A stretch of DNA of 64,000 bases, taken from Brienomyrus brachyistius. Taxonomy: Eukaryota; Chordata; Actinopteri; Osteoglossiformes; Mormyridae. Under the pieces are notes generated by a model. The model saw only the letters and a program-made list of their open reading frames with translations, had not been told where the DNA came from and ran no database searches. Shown here piece by piece: positions 1 to 16,861 of the stretch; the stretch's first letter is position 1; every line of letters begins with the position of its first letter. The stretch spans positions 5,659,608-5,723,607 of the forward strand of contig NC_064549.1 in the NCBI RefSeq assembly GCF_023856365.1, in the 5' to 3' direction. The translations under genes were made by a program, and so were the position numbers.

Positions 1-884
1 TTACTTTCGACGTAGCCTGGGCGGTTATTGCAAATGAAGAATTTTGATATATTTAACGCCATTTAATTATTTCAAATATTTACGCTTTTGCCCTGTGCAG
101 CTAGCTTGTTAGCCACAGGGTGCTAGTTAGCAGCTTAGCTTGCAGTCGAATGTGTGGACGTTTCGTCGCTAACGTCACTAAAGGTCCAGTCCGTCTGGGG
201 TTAACCGGTTATGGTTTTGGTTAGTTGTCGAGGTGACGGTCTTCGAGGTATTCGGTTTCGGTTCAGTAGTCCAATTTAACCTACTAGCCGACTGGTAATC
301 GTTAGCATACGTGTCCGGCCCAGTGGCTCTCCACCTGGTTGTTTTATCACGGTTTAACGCCATAACTAACTTTACCACTGGTTAGTGACAATCTAGGGAA
401 CTAATTAGAAGTTAGGAGCTATTGAGTAGGGTTTGGGCCGCAGTCGATTAACTAGCCGCGGTTATCAGCCCCCGTACCTGGTTAGTAAGGTCCGGCTTAG
501 TAGAGCCAGCTGTGAAATGTTTGATCCAGATCTATTGTTAACCAGATAGATGTGAAGTTTTCTTACGAAGGTTAGATTTGTCCGGGCCCTTGGCCAGCCG
601 CCCGCTTTCTTCCCCAGCTGGGCTGGTTAAAATGCCACATAACCGGCTCGGACGGTAGAGACTTTCACTTTGACCGAGTTAAACTGTTGCGTGCTGCTTT
701 GGGGCTGATTGTTGGTTATTTACTACTATAACGTGTACTACTGCTGTACACAGCCTTACTCTGGGCCTCCTGCCACTAGTTCCCGACCGTCTGTGCACGT
801 TCTGCATCCACGTTGATGCCTGTTTAATCTCTCAAACACTCTTGAACTGAACAGTTTCTTATACGCCTCTTATTTGTGCCACAG
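1..884 (+). other. 5' flank or first intron of ddx6
   Basis: No coding exon is visible here. The stretch ends in a pyrimidine-containing acceptor (CACAG at 880-884) just before the 5'UTR exon of ddx6, so at least its 3' part is probably intron 1. A non-coding first exon and the promoter may lie within it or upstream of the window; I could not fix a donor site or a transcription start. The short open frames here show no family resemblance. Confidence 0.5.
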
Positions 885-1282
885 GAAGCACCTGAGGAAA
901 TGAAGTAAACATTGAAGATCAATTGGAGCAAGAGTGGATTTAAAAAAAAAAAAGAGAAGAAAATCACCGTAATAAAATGACTGACACTGGCTTGTTGACC
1001 ATTGGATTGTCTTAGGGGAGACCCGAACCACAGAGGTGGGGTGTGGCAACGCTGTGCCAGTGTCTCATGCTTTGCAATATTGACTCATTTACTGAGCAAG
1101 ACACAAAAACATTAAACGAAGGATTAAAATATTGATGAACAAGACTGACTCAAGGAAGAAGCTCTTTCCATTAACCAGAGACTGAGTCCGGGATTTTTCG
1201 GATTCCCTGAAACATTTGAGAAGAGACGATTCTCTATATTAAGATTTGCATCGATTTGAAATATTTGTTGAACTGAGTAGCC
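885..1282 (+). other. ddx6: ddx6 5'UTR part of the first coding exon
   Basis: This untranslated segment lies between a splice acceptor ending at 884 and the ATG at 1283. It contains an A-rich run near 941-960 and short upstream ATGs (for example 900 and 977) that are not extended into long frames. The start at 1283 was chosen because translation from it gives [20 protein letters not shown], nearly identical to the start of vertebrate DDX6. The exact 5' boundary is inferred from the AG dinucleotide only. Confidence 0.6.
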
Positions 1283-6859
<5,577 letters not shown>

Positions 6860-9800
6860 GGACAGGTGAGCCCCAGAAGGTCTTTGTGTTCCGTCCCTCA
6901 GCTGAATGGGCTGAGTACTTTGGGATCTGGCTCAAACTGTTGCTGAAGACTTTCATGCTTTTTGCATGGAATTCATGCCATTGGTAGCAACTTGCGGTTC
7001 TAGACTTTATACAGAAGTATGTTGACCTTAACTGGATCTTTTTTCTCTCCTCTTCCCACAGGTTCCCCCTCCCCCCCCTTCTCCCCCCACCCCATATCTT
7101 TTTGGGAGGATTTATATATTTTGAAATGCATAAACCTTCCATCTTCCAAACCTTCCTTTTTTTTAATTTATTTCTTTTTGTGCCACCAAATGAAAAGGAA
7201 TGTGAGTTGCAAACAAACGTTGAGACGACTTGGCTGCCTTTTCCACCGACAGGACGACGTTTTAAGTGCACTACCGCTTCCTGGAGAGCAGAGGGGACCA
7301 AGAGAGGCTCTTCTCAAAGCAGACACCCGACACCTGGCCTCTTCCCTGCAGTATGGCTATCTATCCTCAGCCAGCACTTGTCACCATTTTATTTTATTTA
7401 ATTTTTTTTGATTTACAGCCCCCCCCCCCACCTTGCTGTTTTTGGTTTTAAGGTTTTTAGCAATTTATCAAGTGCCTTAAGCAGCTGAACTTTTTCAGAG
7501 TAATAACCTCCTTATTCTCAGACTTCATCATTCAGTGTCCCGTCCCTGATTTCATGAGGTCCATATTTTATTTTGAAGGGGGGAGGGGGAAACCTGCCCG
7601 TCCGAACACATGAAATGAGACTCCACCCTCTGACGGCGAGTGAGGATCTGGAGATGTAGAGATGGGAATAGATCTGCACTGCATTTGCTGCTCAAGACTG
7701 TCACATGACAAATGTGGGATCTTCGTTCTGGGGAAGTGCGATTTGTGTTCTCTGGTCCCAGCTATGGGGGGAGGTGGGGTCTGGGTCTCACTTTTGGTTG
7801 AGGAACGTTTTGCTGATAACGACCCAAACTGTACCCTCCCTGCTCTTCAGTGTTGAGATGTTGGGACTGCACCCTGATTCTGAGCAGCCGTCTCCCCTGG
7901 CAACAACGATTTCTTCTGATGTGGGGTGGGGTTGAGGGGGGCCTCCCCCCCCCCCCCCTTTTCTCATCAGTCATGCTTTGTTTTGGTCACCCTTCTCCAA
8001 GATGTGCCGTGGAAACGCATTTGGCACAGTGTAACTTTTGTAAATACTTCGTTTAATTTTAGGGTTGTTTTAGACGAGATGAAAAGGCTGGCTATCACAC
8101 AGACAGAAGGCACCTTGGGTTTAGGACCTTGTCAACGCAGGCTTCAACCAGATCAGCCTGTTTGGGCTCAACTGTATTACCGGGGCTAAATTTTACTGTC
8201 ACCTCTGACAGAGTATTTATTACTGGTTAAAAGGAATTGATTAGATGTTTAACCACTAAAACATGACACTCAGTTCCTGGTGCTGAATGTAGGGGATCCA
8301 GTGTTTCACTGGTGGTGAAGGGTGCTTTCAACGAGCACCTCTGCAAATCACATGTGTACCCCTCCCTCCTTGCGTTTTGACCAGTTCCTATTCTTTGCTG
8401 GTGACCTGTCTGTACGCCTAATTGTATATGTGAGACAATGGACTTATTATTTTTTTTTTTTCTCTCTCTTCCCCAGCCTTTGCTTGTAACACTGACTTAC
8501 GAGGCACTTGTCAGATAAGGAGTAAGGATAGGAGCTGGTGTTGACATTCGTACATAGCGATCTGCTGAGGTGCAGTGAAGTAGGCAGTGGTCTGTACACA
8601 CTGCTGTGGGCAGCAGCTCTTTGTCTGAGCTGTTTATTATTATTTTGTTGTCCCCCCCCCCCCCCCCCATATTTGTAAGTGAACATCTCGATGGGGAGGG
8701 GACTGATGGTCTGATTCTATATGTTAGCAGGGTTGTGTGATTTTTAGTGCACCGTAAGCCAGCTGGCTTTAGAAACCTGTTTACAGAAGACTCTGCACAG
8801 GTCAGGAGAGAGCTGACTGCGTTCGTGCTGCATTTCAGCGCAGCCATGGGGGGGGTCGTCAGACGACTATACACTGCACTGCTGTCCTCACACTTGAACC
8901 AGCCGCTCGGGGACAGAAGTGTTGGGGGGGTTTTTGGGGGGTGGGGCCATGACCAAAATGCTAACTTCCTTTTTTTCCCTTTACCAGAGCAGCAGAGGTG
9001 TCTGGGGTTTGCCTGATCTCTTAAGGAGGGTGGGGGGATCTTCTGCACATGTTGCTGTAGGATAATGGTAGTAATTGGTGTGAACACCGTGTGGTTTTCA
9101 TGACCCTTTTGACATCTCTGCTGCTATTAAGCTTGGAATGGATTTAAAATGGGGGGGGTTTGTTCTGGAAAATGTTACGTAACTGCTCCCTGCGCCAGTG
9201 TCTGTTTACCCACTTCTATAGTGACTAAATGGCTGCTTTTGGTTCTGCAGGGAGTCCCCATGTTGATGTACATATAAGATGCTCCTATCTGGTTTGTTCA
9301 CTGAGGCATGCTGGGAGATTTCCTGCATGTATTTTCTAACCCCCCCGGGGCTGGTGTGTGTTGGATTTCATTCAGTAAAACTAAAAGGGGGGGGGGGGGT
9401 ATTTTTCATCATCTGCAACAGCACCCCTCAGTGGACAAACCTGACCCTATTCCTCCTTGTCTCTTGGTCCAGGTACACGTAAACACTCCTATTGGAATTA
9501 TACTTTTTTGGGGGGTGGGGGGTGGTTATACTGGAGTGTTGTGTTCCTTAGTCTTGGGGGAATTGGGTTAAATTGCAGGTACTCTGGCAGCTGCCTGATT
9601 TTTTAAGCCACACGGGGTGTGATGAGCAGCCCCCTGTAACGGCGAAACTGGTGTCACTATGTGCCATTTGGCTTCTGCTGTGTGTGGGTGGGTTGCTCTC
9701 TCATGCCGTTGGTGGGGTGGGGGGTCCTTTTTGAAGAACGAGGTGAGGAGCATCTTACCTTGATCAGTCTTAAAATTGGCTTGTGCTGGACATCAGGCTT

Positions 9801-10370
9801 CACCCGTTGATCATCTCGTTCTTCAAAAGGCTTTTTTTTTGGGGGGGGGGGCGGGGGGAAGGGTTTGGGAACACGCTGCCTTTGTGCTGCTATCCCAGGA
9901 TGCTCCTCTGGAGTGAGGTGATGGTGAATCCCATAGCTGTGGTCTGTCCTTGGGGTCATCAAGGGAGCTCCTGGTATAGAGGCACTGCTTTCATTTTGGG
10001 GTTGGCTTTTGTTTTGTGGGGGGGGGGGGGGGAGGGGGTGGGAGGGGGGGGGGATGCTAGGGAACAGGTTTCTGGAGGATGTTACTTTTTTTTCCCCCTC
10101 CCTTGAGTCAGTTCCTTTAATCTTAAGGAAGATATGAAACCTAAATTTGTAAACTTTTGCCCGTTAAAAGATTGTTTCTTAATTTGGCCCCAAGTTAACA
10201 TGGGAAAAATGTGACCAGTTTCGTTTTGAAGTTCACTTTTTTTTTTTTGAATTGGCGATTTTTGTCAGTGACGCTTCAAAGTAGTACTGTGGACAAAGTG
10301 GTATTTGGTTTATCTGAAGTGACTGGAAGTTTTGTGTTTTTGAAAGAAAATAAAAGCTCACTGAAATTCT
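6860..10370 (+). other. ddx6: ddx6 3'UTR (with a probable 3'UTR intron at 6866-7061)
   Basis: The transcript continues past the TGA at 6857-6859. A donor (GACAG then GTGAGC) follows at 6866, and a pyrimidine-rich acceptor (TCCCACAG) ends at 7061, so the last intron probably lies entirely in the 3'UTR. The terminal exon then runs to the poly(A) signal at 10349. It holds no long open frame and many homopolymer tracts: C17 at 8652-8668, G15 at 10018-10032, and G or C runs near 7420, 7945, 9175, 9388 and 9841. A long 3'UTR fits vertebrate DDX6. The span is inferred from the lack of an earlier good poly(A) site; alternative ends are possible. Confidence 0.7.
10349..10354 (+). terminator. ddx6 polyadenylation signal AATAAA
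   Basis: A canonical AATAAA lies in GAAAATAAAAGCTC. It is followed about 20-40 bases later by a GT/T-rich stretch (GCTGCTGTTGTTTTG), the usual cleavage context. It is the first strong hexamer after the ddx6 stop with a downstream element that I could see, and it lies about 650 bp before the treh TATA box. Confidence 0.75.
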
Positions 10371-11002
10371 GTCGGCTGCTGTTGTTTTGATAGCTGCACA
10401 AAGTACCACTTGGTGCTTGTGATCAAAGGGATGATCTTCCTGCTCTCAGAACCCTGAAGGAAACATCGGTGTGGATGTCGATCTGCATGACACCATCAGC
10501 ACCACACATCGAAGGAGTTCTTGGATTCTGCATGGCCGACGCGAGAGCAACCATCGCTAACAGTCCTTGTCTGTTCTTTACAAAACCCTGTTTTTTAAGG
10601 CAGTGGCTGGACCCTGGGCTAAATGCAAGTACTGCAGCTTTCGATAGAGTAGCGAAGGCCAGGATCTACAAACCACAGAAATCCCCTTTTAGATGACAGC
10701 GATGTACTACTGCTGGAACGGCCATGGTAGGTAGTGAGACCGCCACCATGGAGCCGCTCAGAATCTAGCTGCATGCTTTCTTCAAAGACTTCTCCCGGGC
10801 TGATTTCAGCAGTAAGGAAATAGGGCATGAAAGCAGCCAGCGGCATGGTCTGACGGGGCAGAAATCAAGGTTTAGTTTTTCAACTGATACAAATGCGGAA
10901 ATGAGTTTGTCGGCTCATGCGTTCGGCAAGGTCGGGCCTGGTTGGCGGGGGCGGTGATAGCTGGTGGGTGGAGTTTGGAGGCTCTCGCCATGATTTCCTG
11001 GC
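10371..11002. other. Intergenic spacer and treh upstream region
   Basis: About 630 bp separate the ddx6 poly(A) site from the treh core promoter. No open frame of note and no repeat family was recognised. The last 100 bases are G-rich with a few CpGs (10917-10985) and probably contain proximal promoter elements of treh, but I could not identify individual factor sites with confidence. Confidence 0.5.
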
Positions 11003-11010
11003 TATAAAAA
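11003..11010 (+). promoter_or_regulatory. TATA box of treh
   Basis: TATAAAAA lies 50 bases before the treh ATG at 11061. Initiation 25-30 bases downstream would give a short 5'UTR of about 20-30 nt. A TATA-type promoter fits a tissue-restricted brush-border enzyme, unlike the housekeeping ddx6 beside it. Confidence 0.7.
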
Positions 11011-11060
11011 GGATCTCTGGCCGTTCCTGCGCCGCTACTCTGTATGTCGGGTGGGATGTC

Positions 11061-14000
11061 ATGGCGCTACTCTGGAGCTGCTTATTCCTGTTCGTACCTG
11101 CGGTCGGCTGTGAGTTTTACGGCTCATGTGACAGGTGGGGTCTGGTGTGGCCGTCAGTGCTCTTTGGCGTGCTGATGGTTCTGTTTTGATTAAAAAGACA
11201 TATTGTACGTCATAGTGACATTCCAGAACTATAGCGTATAGCGGGTTACGGTTAGAAGGGCTTGTAGTTCTGCACATTTTTATATATATATATAAGAAAT
11301 TTTTAAATTAGTACTTTTGAGGAAGGTAAACATCACATGCTTTGCACTTCCAATAAATTAAATAACCCCAAGCGACGCTGCTTTTACTTTTAAATTTTGC
11401 GTAGCAACTTGTTCACTCCTTACATTTCTGAACCAACAGAGCTTAAGTAAGTTCATTTATATGAAGCATACAGGAGATCTTGGAGCAAAAGTTATTTTTC
11501 ATCAAATTAGGTTTTCAGTGAATGAATTCCGTCTGTTAACTATTTTGCAACATGTATTCGGAGAAACAAGGCAATAATGTGAAAACGATTGTTTACGAAG
11601 GTCCTATAGTTGCTCATGAAAGTACTGAAAAACGATAAAAGTGAGACAAGCATCAAGCATTTGTATATAATACTTAGTTAAACATTAGGGAGAACGAAAC
11701 TTTCCATAAAAACAAATTAGATCTTTGGCATGCATGAATTGTTCGTAGAAATAAAAAAAAAAGTTTTTGTCATATGTACATAGATAAATGATTAAATGTT
11801 TATTTCCAAATTTACGGATTTGTTTCCATATTTCTGGGGGTGTGTTTTTTTTTTTTTTGTAAAGAATAAACGGTTTCATGAGATTTCTCCATCTAGTGAA
11901 ATATATTGCACGGGGGAAATCCTAAAGCAGGTGCAAATGACCGGACTCTTTGACGACGACAAGCACTTTGTGGACATGAAGCTGCAGAAGGATCCTGGTA
12001 GGTCTCCAGGCGTCTGCCGGGGCTCCTGAGCGCTCCACTCTAATGGGGTGCGTCCTGCAGCTGTATTTCTGCGATCTCCTCCAGGTGAGGTTCTGGAAGC
12101 CTTCCGCAACCTGACGTCCGTGTCGCCGGGTGGATCTGTTCATTCCGCCGTTCTGCGGGATTTTATTATCGAGTACTTTGAGCCTCCTGGGCAGGAGTTC
12201 GAACCATGGACTCCAACTGACTGGCATGACGGGTAAGTATCAAGCTGTCCACAGATAACTGCGTAAACTGGCATTACGATCTGCCTCCATGTGAAAGTTT
12301 AAGTAAGGTGAATAGTTAGTATCTTCCCAAGATCTCATATAAAATCATTATCTGAGCTGTTGTTTTCCTATCAGTTGTTTTTGGCATTATGCTGTAACTG
12401 AAGCTGATTGGCAGGAGTGTGGCTATGGGCCTGGGCATAAATTATGGGGGGGGGGAATGTGGATATGTAACCCTCCCCAATAATCAAAACCAGCCAATAC
12501 AACACGCTGGACCCCCTCGCTCAACCCAATGTTATGCCCTCAGCTATGGGTGCATCTCTGATGCAATTCAAACACTGGTGTCCACCTCAGCATGGCATAC
12601 TGGTAATGCTGCTGATGACTAGACTCTCAGCTGGCCAACCTACAAGTGAGCTTCATAGAGCAGATGGGACCCTGAGGGTGGCCATTGTGTGCTGATGCCG
12701 GAGCTCTTCACTTGGGTCCTTCCTGCTTTGCAGGCCGCAGTTCCTCTCTAAGATAGCGGACGCAGAGCTGCGCAGCTGGGCGGGGAAGCTGCACCAACTG
12801 TGGAAGTCTCTGGGCCGGAAGGTGAGACACTCCTTACGCTACATGGTCTGCTGCCCCCGTACTGACCTGGCCCTCTCATCACAGGCCATGTCTGTCCACG
12901 GGTCTGGTATTACTTCACTGTTACCACGGTAATCCCTCAGCTTCTGCTTAAACGCCCCTCCTGGTTCTGATGGATGGAGTATGCGCTGGAGGTGGGTGAG
13001 CTGTCTCTTCTCTGTGTGTGCGGACAGATCCGTTCGGACGTGAGGGACCGCCCTGAGCTGTACTCCCTGATCTCCACTCCCCACCCCTTCATCGTGCCTG
13101 GGGGGCGCTTTCGAGAAATATACTACTGGTGAGCAGTGCCCCAAACTGCCTGTCTCCACCCCTTATCCTCAATCACAAAAACCTCACATGAGACTGTGTG
13201 TCCCAGGGACTCCTACTGGGTTATCAACGGGCTGCTTCTCTCTGAGATGCATGACACGGCTAAAGGAATGATCCAGAACTTTCTGTACCTGGTTGATCGG
13301 TAAGGCCACCAAGCACCTTTTGGCAGATGTGTTTTTCTGAACTTCAGTCCTCGTGCTTGTCCCACAAACTTTTTCTGGATAACGTGTGAGGTTCCACACC
13401 TGGAACAGGGCAGCTTTCTCTCTCCTCCGTCAGGTACGGCTTCGTCCCAAACGGTGGCCGTCGGTACTACGAGCGACGCAGCCAGCCACCTTTCCTCACG
13501 CTCATGGTAGAGAGCTACTATCAGGCCACGGGCGATGAGGAACTGCTCAGGTACATTGACAGCAGCGCCGGGTGGGTGTGAGACCTCAGGCTAGGCCACT
13601 GCGTTATGGTAATTGGGGTGTCAATCTACGTAGGAACGCTCTGCCAGTTCTGGAGCGCGAGTACGAGTTCTGGATGAGTAACCGGTCGCTCAACGTGTCT
13701 GCAGAAGGACGCCTGAACACCCTGAACCGTTACGCCGCGTCGGTGGGCCAGCCCAGGTACAGAGCACTGCATCCCCCCCCAGCCTTCTGAAACACTCTCT
13801 GCACGCTCTGTGTGTTAAAGTGATGGAGATCTCTCTCCTACAGGCCAGAGTCCTACTCAGATGACGCAGATTTGGCCAAAGGCTTATCTGCAGGTAAGGC
13901 ATTAATATCTGAATGTGGTTAAGGGGGAAGGCAAAATCCCTCAGCTTTTAATGATCGTAAAGGTCCTGAATTGTGTTCCATTAGGAACCAAGGTGAACCA

Positions 14001-16690
14001 AGGATGTGCCTCTTCCTGTACCTGTGTGTGTCTGCAACCTGTACCTGTGTGGAAGTTGTGTGTGTGTGTGTGTCTGCCTGTGTGTGTGTCTGCATGTGTG
14101 TGTGTCTGCCTGTGTGTGTGTGTCTGCTCCTTGTACCTGTGTGTGTGTCTGCTCCTTGCACCTGTGTGTGTGTGTGTGTGTGCGTATCTGCTTGTGTGTG
14201 TCTGCTCCTTGTACCTGTGTGTGTGTGTGCATGCTTGTGTGTCTGCTTGTGTGTGTCTGCTCTTTGTACCTGTGTGTGTGTGTGTGTGTGTGTGTGCGCG
14301 AGCGTGCGTGTCTGCTTGTGTGTGTCTGCTCCTTGTACCTGTGTGTGTGTGTGTGTGTGTGTGTGCGCGAGCGTGTCTGCCTGCCTGTGTGTGTGTGTGT
14401 GTGTGTCTGCTTGTGTGTGTCTGCTCCTTGTACCTGTGTGTGTGTCTGCTCCTTGTACCTGTGTGTGTATGTGTGTGCGCGAGCGTGTCTGCCTGTGTGT
14501 GTGTATGTGTGTGTGTGCGAGCGGGTATACCTATCCTTATGGGGACACAATGTCCCAATAACGTGATAAATATTAGTTTTTTTCCTCTTATGGGGACCGG
14601 TTTCCTGGAAAACTGCATTTTATAAAAATCAGTGACTGCTATGAAAAAACTAAAAATGCAAAAACTCCTGCATTTTGTTTGGTTACTTATGGTTATGGTT
14701 AGGGCAGGGTGGGGGTTAAGGTTGTCATAGTTAGCGTTAGCATTTTTCCCATAGAAGTGAATGAGCGGGCCCCATAAGGATAGGTATACCCTACATGTGT
14801 GTGTGTGTGTGTATATGTGTGTGTATGTCTGCCTGCCCCCATATTCTGCATCTCCTCCACACGTAGGTGCACAGCAGCAGCTGTACATGGAGCTTAACTC
14901 GGGTGCGGAGTCGGGCTGGGACTTCTCGTCCCGCTGGTACCTGGCTGGCCCTGGACAGGCCTCCTTGAGGGACATCGGCACCAGCCGCATCATCCCAGTG
15001 GACCTGAACTCGGTGCTGTGCCGCGTCGAGGGGCTCCTGGCGAACTTCCACCGGGCCGTGGGTGAGGGGTGGGATGGACTGGAGGGGGCGGGGACTGTGG
15101 GGGGGCGGGTGACTGTTGGGGGCGGAGTTGGGAGGGGAGGGGCAAGTGTGTAACATTGCCGCTCGGCACAGGCGACGAGGCATCGGCGAGCTACTACGAC
15201 AAGGCCCGAGGGCGTCGCCTGGAGGCCATGGAAACGCTGTTGTGGGACTCGCAGAAGGGCTGCTGGTTTGACTACGAGCTGCCGAGCGGCACCCGCCGGC
15301 CTGCATTCTACCCCAGCGGCCTGACCCCCCTGTGGGCTCGCTGCTACTCCAGGCCCGACATGGCAGAGGAGGCGCTCCGCTATTTGGAGGTCGGTGTGCC
15401 GTTGTCTCTGACGCGGAGTTGGCCAGCCCCAAATCGCACTTGGCTGCATTCACTCACCCCTGATCTGCCTGTTTCCCTGCTGCTGGCGCCTTTTCTGACT
15501 CAGTCACTCTTGACTTTTGGCCCCTGATAACTCCTGATAAATAACTATGCTGGTTTTGTTCCTCTTGTGATGGTTCGTAGAGAACAGCTGCACAGGCCTT
15601 TCTGCCACCTTGCAGCCAGGGGGAGCTCTTCCTCCATTCCAGCCGTGTTCCCTCTCATTTCCTTTCCTCCTCTCCCCGTCTCACCAGGACAGCGGTGCAC
15701 TTCTCTTCCCAAACGGAATTCCGACGTCCTTGGTGGACAGCGGGCAGCAATGGGACCTTCCGAACGCTTGGCCCCCGCTACAGCACATGCTCATTGAGGG
15801 TGGGGCTTTAAGGCGTGTGACCACTGGGTGCTGCTGGTCCTTGGGCATTCTGACAGGGCTGATGTGGTCGGCTCTCCTCCCCACTCCCATCTTTCTTTGT
15901 CTCCCCTTCTGTGATGTCAGGGCTGTCAAACATGAACATATCCAGGGCTCAGGAGTTGGAATTTGATCTGGCACAGAGATGGATAAAGACTAACTGGGTG
16001 GTGTACAAGAAGTATGAAGCCATGTTTGAGAAGGTGAGTGGGAGCAGGGGGTTAGATAATATTTATGCTGTGTGTGTGTTTGGTTTCTCTCTGGACAGCA
16101 GGGGGCGCAGTCATTTAAGGTTATGGCCTGACAGCTGCCTGTTTCTGGGTTGGCTTTTTGTACCTTTGATAAAGGTAGTGACCCTGTATCACTGCCACCT
16201 GCATTCTGGTAGGTTTGTTTGGCTGAACAGCTGCTTGTAAATGTGTCCTCTAGTACAACATTGATGGAGATGGCCAGCCAGGAGGTGGAGGAGAGTACGA
16301 GGTCCAGGTAGGTGCTCCATTTCTCACTACAGTATGCTAGTGTTTCTGGGGGTTCGGGGGTCCCCCGTGGACCGAGTTGGGAAGCATTGCCATACGCTAC
16401 CACTGCCTGTGGTCCCTGATTAAGAGTGATACGCTTCATTATTTTATCACTGTCTGGTTGCACCTGCTAGGGATGTGAAGGTTCATTCCATTCCCGTTTC
16501 GTGTGTGATGCTGTGGTTCTCTGGAGGTCCTTACCTCCCTCTCGGTCTCCTGCAGCTGGGCTTTGGATGGACCAATGGCGTGGCTCTACAGCTGCTGGAT
16601 CGCTATGGCGACAGGCTCTCCGGAAGTCCTTCTCTGAGGCCTTCCATCTCCTTGGGGCTCTTCTTTGTGACCTTGGTATTGGCGTTGTGA
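11061..16690 (+). CDS. treh: Trehalase (alpha,alpha-trehalose glucohydrolase, GH37), 15 exons
   Basis: The enzyme hydrolyses trehalose to two glucoses at the outer face of intestinal and renal brush-border membranes. Exons: 11061-11134, 11897-11997, 12085-12232, 12734-12821, 13028-13128, 13207-13299, 13434-13550, 13634-13756, 13844-13893, 14867-15061, 15172-15389, 15688-15799, 15921-16033, 16254-16307, 16556-16690. Phases agree throughout; the total is 1722 nt, or 573 residues (human 583). Residues 1-17 are a signal peptide ([17 protein letters not shown]). Trehalase signature 1, [15 protein letters not shown], is at 161-175 and signature 2, [10 protein letters not shown], at 457-466. Predicted catalytic acids, by analogy with bacterial GH37, are D317 ([10 protein letters not shown]) and E525 (GGGGEYEVQ). 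The C-terminus ends in [15 protein letters not shown] after a Ser/Gly-rich stretch, consistent with GPI attachment. Exon 1 joins exon 2 as CDSEIYC, matching human CESEIYC. The exon 11 donor (GTCGGT) is weak. Confidence 0.97.
13990..14522. repeat. TG-rich compound satellite in treh intron 9
   Basis: (TG)n runs are interspersed with a recurring block TCTGCTCCTTGTACCTGTG (about seven copies, for example near 14127, 14149, 14207, 14326 and 14424) and a second block GCGCGAGCGTGTCTGCCTG. The mixture gives long spurious open frames on both strands (Cys/Val-rich or Thr/His-rich). The tract directly abuts the MITE that begins at 14523. Confidence 0.9.
14523..14791 (-). mobile_element. Complete 269 bp MITE in treh intron 9 (22 bp perfect TIRs)
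   Basis: The ends are perfect inverted repeats of 22 bases beginning GGGTATACCTATCCTTATGG. The interior is non-coding and, on the minus strand, matches the element at 17984-18613: CTATGACA..CCTTAACCC..CCATAAGTAACCAAACAAAA and TTTATAAAAT. The two copies are therefore one family in opposite orientation. No transposase is encoded. The superfamily is not assigned. Confidence 0.8.
16337..16390. mobile_element. Short foldback MITE remnant in treh intron 14
   Basis: A stretch of about 54 bp with ends TAGTGTTTC and TTGGGAAGCATTG, plus an inner ACCGAG, resembles the termini of the small elements at 24878 and 48020 (CAGTGTTTCCCAAYCCGGTC type). It looks like a deletion derivative. The short length keeps confidence low. 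Confidence 0.4.
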
Positions 16691-16835
16691 GCTTCTGCCA
16701 AACAGAATCATGGGGTGTGGGACCTCCAGCCTGCTCCCCCAGGGGGCTGCCCATTTCTGACGGCTTTAATCAGCCATTTCGGTGAGTTAATAGAGCATCA
16801 CGTTTAATTTGAGCCGCTCGGCTTCTGTCATTTTT

Positions 16836-16841
16836 AATAAA
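16836..16841 (+). terminator. treh polyadenylation signal AATAAA
   Basis: AATAAA lies 146 bases after the treh stop codon (16688-16690) in TTTTTAATAAAGGAC. It gives a 3'UTR of about 160-170 nt. There is no competing hexamer between the stop and this site. Confidence 0.8.
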
Positions 16842-16861
16842 GGACTTAAAGATTCGCTTTA

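Noticed and set aside
11101..11116. GTGAGT at 11110 as the treh exon 1 donor
   Set aside because: It is a strong consensus, but its phase does not fit any exon 2 acceptor. The donor after 11134 joins in frame to give CDSEIYC, matching the human CESEIYC.
13915..15449. Long open frames on both strands (up to 502 codons) across the TG satellite
   Set aside because: They are low-complexity Cys/Val or Thr/His translations of (TG)n and overlap real treh exons in the wrong frame or strand.
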